10,796 nt of DNA from JBAZOD01 sp041648955 (GTDB lineage Bacteria > Patescibacteriota > Patescibacteriia > Patescibacteriales > JAQTRU01), in assembly GCA_041648955.1 (NCBI GenBank), contig JBAZOD010000032.1, positions 1 to 10,796 of the forward strand. The letters are read 5' to 3'. Each line of letters begins with the position of its first letter. Within the stretch, counting starts at the first letter, position 1. Positions 6,093 through 10,796 of this stretch are shown here, piece by piece. The translations under genes and the position numbers were made by a program. The notes beneath the pieces are model-generated. The model had not been told where the DNA came from and searched no databases. It saw only the letters and a list, made by a program, of their open reading frames with translations.

Positions 6093-7574
6093 ATGGCTCC
6101 CTACGAAGGAAAAGGAAAAATAATGAAATTTTTTAGCTATTTAGCTAATAATGATTTTTTTGTTTTTACGGCTTTGATTTTAGCTGGTTTGTTGCTGTCT
6201 ATTATAGCCTGGTTTTTTCTTTCAACTTTTTTCAGCTTATCCATATGTTTTATTATAATTTTCGGTTTGGTCGTTTTTGTTTCATATAAAAAAAATCTTT
6301 CCATTCCCATAGCCGGAGTTATCTTAAAAAAAGAATATTATCGTATTAAATTTAAATATTTCAGTGGAAAGAATTATTTGGGATTCAGAGGTGAAAAAAA
6401 TAAAAGTAATAAAAAAATATTTATAAAGGCGTATCTCGGAGTTATTCATTATCTGATGTTATTATTTGGAAGTTCAGAGGAGAGTTTTTGTACTTTAAAA
6501 GAGGATGTTTTTGTAAAGCTTGATAAAATTCTTGATCAAGCCGAAGAGGAGAAAATTGATGATAAATTTCAAAGAATTAAGCAGATTATTAAAAAAATTA
6601 AATCTGGCCAGAAAGTGGACTCAGCCTCTCTCTCCGAACTTGAAAAAGAACTCTTTGAATTCTCCAAATTCAAACAAAAAAAAGCTACTGTATTTTCATT
6701 AACCGCCATCACCGCTCTAATCATCACTACTGTCACCGCTGGCCTCATCTCTTCCTTCCTCTTCCCAGAAGTATTTAGAACTAGAGCTGCCAGTTATGGA
6801 TTTATCCAAACTGACTGGTCAGGAGGGGTAAGCGCTCTCACCGGCCTTCATCCTGGAGATCAGACTAATTGGAATAAATATGTTTCCAAGGATAATGTCA
6901 GTACCACCACCCCGGGAGAATTATCTTTAGACTTTGAAACTACTGAAATTTGGTCTCAAACCTCTAACGCCGATTGGCAGACTCATGCTACTTCCAGCAC
7001 TTATTACTCTGACGGGAGTGTCGGTATTGCCAAACCCAATGGCATAACTTGTTCTGCGGCCGTGGAGTGCGATTCTGGATATTGTACTGATGGTTATTGT
7101 TGTGATACGGCTTGCGATGGTGTATGTCGTTTATGTAATTCATCTGGTAATGAGGGTACATGTGTTAATAGAACGGCTGAAGATACCACTGAAGGGTGTG
7201 CTAACGATTGCTATGATTGCGTCAATGGGGTTTGCACAGCTATGACAGAAGATTCTGATGGCAGCTGTACAGCTGTTTGTAAAAGTTGTGTGGCTGGTTC
7301 CTGTGCCAATAGGGCCGTAGATAGTAAACCGAGCGGATGTAATGCTTCTTGCCAATTTTGCAATAATTCTGGGGTTTGCCAGACTTGTGCTTTTACTAAT
7401 ATAGGTAATCAGAATGGATGTGTACTAGTTGGTAGTGGTTTAACATGTAAACCTTCAAGAAATGGAGGGGTTTCTTATTATGATGGGTCATTGAATTGTA
7501 ATACAAATACGGCGCCCAGCAAAGATTGTAGTGGTGGTAGTTGGGTTAATACTTTTAGATGTGATTGTTTCTAA
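6093..7574 (+). CDS. Membrane-anchored cysteine-rich surface protein, paralog 1
   Basis: A 493-residue protein of unknown function. Residues about 22-64 form two membrane segments, followed by a Lys/Glu-rich stretch (65-198) of likely cytoplasmic side. That stretch includes one 'IFIKAY...LLFGSS...LKEDVF' module (109-148) and the helix SLSELEKELFEF. A third membrane segment (199-227) ends FRTRAAS, then FIQTDWSGGVS opens a short domain (to about 306). The C-terminal part (319-432) is cysteine-rich, with SGYCTDGYCCDTAC followed by four Cx3Cx2Cx4-8C units starting at 341, 369, 392 and 416. It closes GGSWVNTFRCDCF. The cysteine opening resembles repeats in secreted myxobacterial proteins (recalled). 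Bases 6672-6994 are identical to the next gene. ATG 6123 (MKFFSYLANN), preceded by AAAGGA at 7-8 bases, is a good alternative start to ATG 6093. An exposed adhesin-like or envelope role is inferred. Confidence 0.85.
   Translation: MAPYEGKGKIMKFFSYLANNDFFVFTALILAGLLLSIIAWFFLSTFFSLSICFIIIFGLVVFVSYKKNLSIPIAGVILKKEYYRIKFKYFSGKNYLGFRGEKNKSNKKIFIKAYLGVIHYLMLLFGSSEESFCTLKEDVFVKLDKILDQAEEEKIDDKFQRIKQIIKKIKSGQKVDSASLSELEKELFEFSKFKQKKATVFSLTAITALIITTVTAGLISSFLFPEVFRTRAASYGFIQTDWSGGVSALTGLHPGDQTNWNKYVSKDNVSTTTPGELSLDFETTEIWSQTSNADWQTHATSSTYYSDGSVGIAKPNGITCSAAVECDSGYCTDGYCCDTACDGVCRLCNSSGNEGTCVNRTAEDTTEGCANDCYDCVNGVCTAMTEDSDGSCTAVCKSCVAGSCANRAVDSKPSGCNASCQFCNNSGVCQTCAFTNIGNQNGCVLVGSGLTCKPSRNGGVSYYDGSLNCNTNTAPSKDCSGGSWVNTFRCDCF
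6672..6994 (+). repeat. 323-bp perfect direct repeat, copy 1
   Basis: Identical base for base to 8317-8639, at a constant offset of 1645. It encodes the end of the lysine-rich region (KQKKATVFS), the third membrane segment, the TRAAS junction and the DWSGG domain to about HATS. The block is rich in C-ending codons (ACC, ATC, CTC, TCC, TTC), and that style continues upstream to about 6618 in this copy. Confidence 0.97.
7114..7389 (+). repeat. Cysteine-repeat array, paralog 1 (four units)
   Basis: Encodes four consecutive units of the pattern Cx3Cx2Cx4-8C plus a polar spacer of about 10 residues, at protein positions 341, 369, 392 and 416. The spacing is regular, but the DNA units are diverged from each other. 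The first unit has an insertion (NSSGNEGT) between its third and fourth cysteines. Confidence 0.8.
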
Positions 7575-7608
7575 GATTATCTTTTGGAGATATTAATAAT
7601 TTTATAAT

Positions 7609-9333
7609 ATGTCTTTTGATATAAATAAAAAATTAAATTTTCACCTTTTTAACTTTATTTCCAGCAATATTTTTAATTACTCTATTTTTACCGTGCTCTC
7701 CTTGACTCTCGCCGTCTCCATCTGGCTATTCTTCCCAGTCTCAGAATCGGGAATTCATTATTATAGCATCGGACTATATATTCTATTAGTTACGGGCATA
7801 GCTATATTTATTTCCTACAAGAAAGATTTGTCCTTGCCGCTGGTAAAAAAAGTTTTAGAAAAAGAATATCAACGGGTTAAATTTAAACATTGCAAAAAAA
7901 ATAGAAAACCAATTTTTGCCAAAATTTATCTTATAATTCTTTATTATTTGATACTGTTGTTTAAAAATTCTCAAGATAGTTTTAGCATCTTGCAAGAAGA
8001 TGTTTTCGCTGAATTTAGCGAGCTGATTGAAAGAACTAAAAAAAATAAAAAAGGACGAGCGCTATTTGCAAGAATTTATTTTAGAATTTTTTCTTTTTTC
8101 TCGCTTTTATTTAAAAGTTCCGGAGATAATTTTAATTTATTAAAAGAGGAGACATTTTTAAAATTTAATGAATTTGTCAACGGCAAGGAATCAAACGAAG
8201 TTGAAAATAAATTTAGAATAATAAGACAGACGATAGATAAGATAAAAAAAAGAGAAAGAGTTGATAAGGATTCTCTTGAGGAGCTGGAAAAAGAGTTATT
8301 TGAGTTTAATAAAATAAAACAAAAAAAAGCTACTGTATTTTCATTAACCGCCATCACCGCTCTAATCATCACTACTGTCACCGCTGGCCTCATCTCTTCC
8401 TTCCTCTTCCCAGAAGTATTTAGAACTAGAGCTGCCAGTTATGGATTTATCCAAACTGACTGGTCAGGAGGGGTAAGCGCTCTCACCGGCCTTCATCCTG
8501 GAGATCAGACTAATTGGAATAAATATGTTTCCAAGGATAATGTCAGTACCACCACCCCGGGAGAATTATCTTTAGACTTTGAAACTACTGAAATTTGGTC
8601 TCAAACCTCTAACGCCGATTGGCAGACTCATGCTACTTCTAGTACTTATTATTCTGGTGATAGTGTTGGAGTATTGCGTCCTAATGGCTCAATTTGTTCT
8701 GTGGCAATGGAATGTTCTTCTGGTTTTTGTGTTGATGGATATTGTTGTAATACTGCGTGTTCAAGCGCCTGCCAATCATGTAGCGGATCTGGAACACAGG
8801 GTGTTTGTACGGGTTTGACAACGAATGAGGATGCAGGTTGTACGGGCGTTTGCACTAGCTGTATTGCCGGAACATGTACGAATAGGTCCGCAGAAGATAC
8901 AACGGAGGGTTGTGCTACTGCTTGTTATGATTGTATCGCCGGAAGTTGTAGTGCTACTACGGAGAACGAAGATGGTGCTTGTAATAATGTCTGCACCAAT
9001 TGCGTGGCTGGGGCGTGCGCTAATAGAGCAGCGGATACACAGCCAAGTGGTTGTAATAGTACTTGTCAATATTGCAACGGTGCTGGAAGTTGTAAAACTT
9101 GTGCCTGGACCTATCAAAGTCAGCTTTATCAGGATCAAGTGCCGTCAGGAGCTAATAAGGCTGATTGTAAAACATCTACTATTTCTGCGATTGCTTATGG
9201 TTGGAATCCGAGTGCTTATCCCCCCAACGGATGTAGTTCGGCTGTCCCAAATTTGCCTGGGTATTATATAAGAGAAAATAAGGATTCATCTGGTGGTAAC
9301 TGGGCGTATAGATATAATTGTCTTTGTAATTAA
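7609..9333 (+). CDS. Membrane-anchored cysteine-rich surface protein, paralog 2
   Basis: A 574-residue paralog of the preceding gene, 34 bases downstream and probably co-transcribed, since no good promoter lies between them. It has two N-terminal membrane segments (about 25-44 and 52-70), then a Lys-rich region with the hydrophobic/acidic module present twice (IFAKIYLIILYYLILLFKNS from 102; LFARIYFRIFSFFSLLFKSS from 152), where paralog 1 has it once. The third membrane segment (240-271) ends FRTRAAS, then the DWSGG domain (to about 349). The cysteine region (363-498) has SGFCVDGYCCNTAC and five units starting at 384, 411, 435, 458 and 482, one more than paralog 1. It ends SSGGNWAYRYNCLCN, matching the paralog's closing motif. 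Residues 236-343 are encoded by the identical block 8317-8639. Outside it, similarity is clear but much weaker. Function is unknown; surface exposure is inferred from the cysteine content and membrane layout. Confidence 0.87.
   Translation: MSFDINKKLNFHLFNFISSNIFNYSIFTVLSLTLAVSIWLFFPVSESGIHYYSIGLYILLVTGIAIFISYKKDLSLPLVKKVLEKEYQRVKFKHCKKNRKPIFAKIYLIILYYLILLFKNSQDSFSILQEDVFAEFSELIERTKKNKKGRALFARIYFRIFSFFSLLFKSSGDNFNLLKEETFLKFNEFVNGKESNEVENKFRIIRQTIDKIKKRERVDKDSLEELEKELFEFNKIKQKKATVFSLTAITALIITTVTAGLISSFLFPEVFRTRAASYGFIQTDWSGGVSALTGLHPGDQTNWNKYVSKDNVSTTTPGELSLDFETTEIWSQTSNADWQTHATSSTYYSGDSVGVLRPNGSICSVAMECSSGFCVDGYCCNTACSSACQSCSGSGTQGVCTGLTTNEDAGCTGVCTSCIAGTCTNRSAEDTTEGCATACYDCIAGSCSATTENEDGACNNVCTNCVAGACANRAADTQPSGCNSTCQYCNGAGSCKTCAWTYQSQLYQDQVPSGANKADCKTSTISAIAYGWNPSAYPPNGCSSAVPNLPGYYIRENKDSSGGNWAYRYNCLCN
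7913..8179 (+). repeat. Internal duplication of a 50-residue module in paralog 2
   Basis: Residues 102-140 and 152-190 align at an offset of 50: F-A-(K/R)-I-Y, then LLFK(N/S)S, then D-(S/N)-F, then L-(Q/K)-E-(D/E), F, EF. Paralog 1 has a single copy (109-148). The DNA of the two copies has diverged, so the duplication is not recent. Each module is a hydrophobic helix followed by an acidic helix. Confidence 0.7.
8317..8639 (+). repeat. 323-bp perfect direct repeat, copy 2
   Basis: Identical to 6672-6994. Immediately upstream (8272-8316) the same peptide motif LEELEKELFEFNK is written in AT-rich codons, unlike the C-rich codons of copy 1. Immediately downstream both copies encode SSTYYS with different synonymous codons. 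The identity therefore begins and ends inside homologous coding sequence. Confidence 0.97.
8758..9102 (+). repeat. Cysteine-repeat array, paralog 2 (five units)
   Basis: Encodes five units of the same pattern at protein positions 384, 411, 435, 458 and 482. The first unit has the longer SGSGTQGV loop, matching the first unit of paralog 1, and the last unit (NST, QY, NGAGS, KTC) matches its last. The extra unit is internal: the one starting CTGVCTSC has no separate partner in paralog 1. Confidence 0.8.
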
Positions 9334-9595
9334 ACTTGTTTATATATTAAATTATTTATGTTTGTAAATGTGTATAGCTATAGATAAAAAATTTTTTAGT
9401 TCATCTAATAAATAACAATATTTTGTTAAATTCTTTAAAAAAGTAAATTATATATTTACTAAAATCTCGAAAGAAAGGTGTAAAATTTATTCACATTTAC
9501 CAGAAATAAAAAAATGTGTATAATAAAATTATATAATTAATATAAGTTATTCAATAAGAACATAGAAAAAATTTCTTTATTTTTTTGAAGTCTCC
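9334..9595. other. Very AT-rich intergenic region upstream of the large secreted protein
   Basis: A 262-base gap, overwhelmingly A and T, with no credible gene and no clear GC-rich terminator for the upstream gene. It contains an 11-base direct repeat AAATGTGTATA (9366-9376 and 9512-9522), a perfect 7-base inverted repeat AGTAAAT/ATTTACT (9442-9448 and 9454-9460), a palindrome TATAGCTATA (9373-9382), and a promoter near 9496-9524. Confidence 0.75.
9496..9524 (+). promoter_or_regulatory. Sigma70-type promoter for the large secreted protein gene
   Basis: TTTACC (9496-9501, 4 of 6 against the -35 consensus), a 17-base spacer, and a perfect TATAAT at 9519-9524. The start of transcription would be near 9531, about 65 bases before ATG 9596. 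A 7-base inverted repeat CACATTT (9492-9498) / AAATGTG (9512-9518) brackets the -35 and abuts the -10, so a regulator could bind there. The -35 is similar to that of the promoter at 6001 (TTTACT). Confidence 0.55.
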
Positions 9596-10796
9596 ATGCA
9601 AAAAATTAGGCAAAAATTTTTTATTGTTTTTTCTGTTTTAATAGCAGCTATTTTTGGTTGTTTGTTTTTTTATGCGAATCCCGCTAGAGCCGCTTCCGGC
9701 ACAACAACTTCAGCTATTTTTGACGCTGGTTCGGAAATTCCCTCAAATTCTTTGAGCTGGAATGCGACTCTTCCTGCGAATACCTCTATATTGATAGAAG
9801 CAAGAGCAGGAAATACAACTCCCGCAGATGGAACTTGGACGAATTGGATAACAATTTCTAATGGAGTTCCAACTAATGATATCGGCACAAAACGTTATCT
9901 GCAATATCGCGCCACTTTGACTTCTGATAATAATTCCGATTGGCCGTTTTTACTTGATATGACCTGGAGTTATGTTAATCCTTATGGTTATCTAATTTCT
10001 TCCGCTTATGATACTGCCAGTTCGGAAAATGTTTTGGCTAGCATTTCTTGGACAGAAACTTTGCCCGGGGGTTCTGATATCAAATTTCAAATAGCAACTT
10101 CGCCCGATAATGTTACTTGGACGGATTTTTTGGGACCGACCGGAACAGATGACTATTATACTGATTCTGCGGGAGGAGAAACTATAAATTCCGAGCACAC
10201 CAGCGGTTCCAACGACGAATGGTTTAAATATAAAGTTTTTTTAACATCCGATGACGCTATAAATAATCCGACATTATCCGATGTCACTATAAATTACGTA
10301 GTAAATAGTCCTCCTAGTATCCAAAATGTTACGGCTTCTCAGGATAGCGATGGCGTAGTTAATATTAGTTATGAAATAAAAGATGTAGATGCTACTTCGG
10401 GAACAGCTACAAAAAATTATGTTACTCCGACTTTCCAATATTCTTTAAACGCCGGTTCTTCTTGGGTATCAATTGCTACTACCTCAATTACTTTTGGCGC
10501 CGCGCCGCCGACTGGCGATGTAACCGATACTAATAGCGATGGCGATATAGATAATAAAGTTTTGGAAGGCAGCTTTTTGACTTATACAGCCACCTGGGAT
10601 GCTTCAGCTACTATTTCCGATGTTTATACTACTGAATTTCAAATCAAGGCCATAATTGATGATAACGAACTGGCTGATGCTATTGCTAGCTCTACATCAG
10701 CTTCTGCCATTCTTGATACCACCGATCCTGCTTCTGCTAGTTTGCAAGTTTTTGCTACTTCTACGCCGGCGACTCTTGCTCTTTCTGCCGCGGATG
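9596..10796 (+). CDS. Large secreted beta-repeat surface protein (5' part, runs off the window)
   Basis: The frame opens at ATG 9596 and has no stop before the window ends, so the first 400 residues are visible. The N-terminus MQKIRQKFF, a hydrophobic stretch (8-27) and NPARAAS (28-34) form a signal peptide with an Ala-Arg-Ala type-I cleavage site. Two tandem beta-rich units follow: about 35-127 (TSAIFDAGSE, SWNATLP, LQYRATLTSD) and about 131-235 (SSAYDTASSE, SWTETLP, FKYKVFLTSDD, LSDVTINY). A third kind of module starts at 241 (VTASQDSDG, FQYSLNAGSSW). DTNSDGDID (311-319) fits a DxNxDGxxD calcium-binding loop. There are no catalytic motifs, and the only cysteine is C22 in the signal peptide. 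Ser/Thr/Asp-rich modules like these are common in giant Patescibacteria surface proteins (recalled). A cell-surface or adhesion role is inferred. The start follows the 9496 promoter and has no clear Shine-Dalgarno. Confidence 0.85.
   Translation, partial: MQKIRQKFFIVFSVLIAAIFGCLFFYANPARAASGTTTSAIFDAGSEIPSNSLSWNATLPANTSILIEARAGNTTPADGTWTNWITISNGVPTNDIGTKRYLQYRATLTSDNNSDWPFLLDMTWSYVNPYGYLISSAYDTASSENVLASISWTETLPGGSDIKFQIATSPDNVTWTDFLGPTGTDDYYTDSAGGETINSEHTSGSNDEWFKYKVFLTSDDAINNPTLSDVTINYVVNSPPSIQNVTASQDSDGVVNISYEIKDVDATSGTATKNYVTPTFQYSLNAGSSWVSIATTSITFGAAPPTGDVTDTNSDGDIDNKVLEGSFLTYTATWDASATISDVYTTEFQIKAIIDDNELADAIASSTSASAILDTTDPASASLQVFATSTPATLALSAAD

Noticed and set aside
7578..7592. TATCT/AGATA hairpin between the two paralogs as a terminator
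   Set aside because: The stem has only 5 pairs, mostly AT, and no T-run follows.
7603..7608. TATAAT directly before ATG 7609 as a promoter for paralog 2
   Set aside because: It would place the transcription start inside the coding sequence, and no -35 is seen at the proper spacing. It is a chance match in AT-rich DNA, and co-transcription from 6025 is simpler.
7114..9102. CRISPR-like array
   Set aside because: The repeats are coding, 23-28 codons per unit, diverged in DNA and without constant spacers. They are protein repeats.
8776..9138. Minus-strand open frame of 120 codons, rich in Thr/Ser/Ile
   Set aside because: It is the antisense shadow of the cysteine repeats in paralog 2 (Cys and Gly codons read backwards as Thr and Pro/Ala types). 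It has low complexity and no ribosome site.
8579..9271. Plus-strand frames of 79 and 148 codons inside paralog 2
   Set aside because: They are alternate-frame readings of the same cysteine-rich DNA, with biased Val/Leu/Arg composition and no independent start signals. The main frame has clear paralogy.

Overview
The window is AT-rich, and every gene I can support lies on the + strand. It reads like a member of the Candidate Phyla Radiation (Patescibacteria, Parcubacteria-like). I base that on the AGHQLRTPL-type H-box of the histidine kinase, compact housekeeping genes that mostly lack Shine-Dalgarno sequences, and large secreted proteins with 'DWSGG' and 'asqDsDG' type modules. This assignment is an inference from family resemblance, not a phylogeny. 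TGA is used as a real stop at 5059-5061 and 5760-5762, which argues against the lineages that read UGA as glycine.

Positions 1-5762 hold a tightly packed run of eight genes with gaps of about 10-26 bases and one overlap. In order they are: the 3' end of an unrecognised gene; an RdgB/HAM1-type nucleotide house-cleaning pyrophosphatase; a membrane-bound PAS-containing sensor histidine kinase with no adjacent response regulator; a HIT-family nucleotide hydrolase; a small pyridoxamine-phosphate-oxidase-like flavin-binding protein; dTDP-glucose 4,6-dehydratase (rfbB); a membrane-anchored protein of unknown function; and a TIM-barrel protein of the sugar isomerase/AP endonuclease 2 type. The run mixes nucleotide clean-up, signalling and sugar-nucleotide synthesis. 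Co-transcription is likely from the spacing but is not shown.

Positions 5763-6092 are non-coding. They contain a C8 tract, a 181-bp element bounded by matching inverted arms (MITE- or REP-like), a weak candidate terminator, and a good extended -10 promoter that faces the surface-protein genes.

Positions 6093-10796 form a surface-protein locus. Two tandem paralogous membrane proteins (6093-7574 and 7609-9333) share a lysine-rich cytoplasmic-type N-terminal half, a transmembrane segment ending in TRAAS, a short DWSGG domain, and a C-terminal array of cysteine repeats (four units in the first, five in the second). A block of 323 bp (6672-6994 and 8317-8639) is identical base for base between the two genes, while the flanking sequence is strongly diverged. 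The C-rich codon style of the block continues upstream in the first gene but breaks at the junction in the second. This suggests recent gene conversion from the first into the second, or a shared exchangeable module. After a 262-base very AT-rich gap with its own promoter, a third, large secreted protein begins at 9596 and runs off the window. It has a signal peptide, two tandem beta-rich repeats and a calcium-loop-like motif.

The strongest candidate for something undescribed is this surface locus: identical membrane/export modules joined to diverging disulfide-rich ectodomains of different repeat number.
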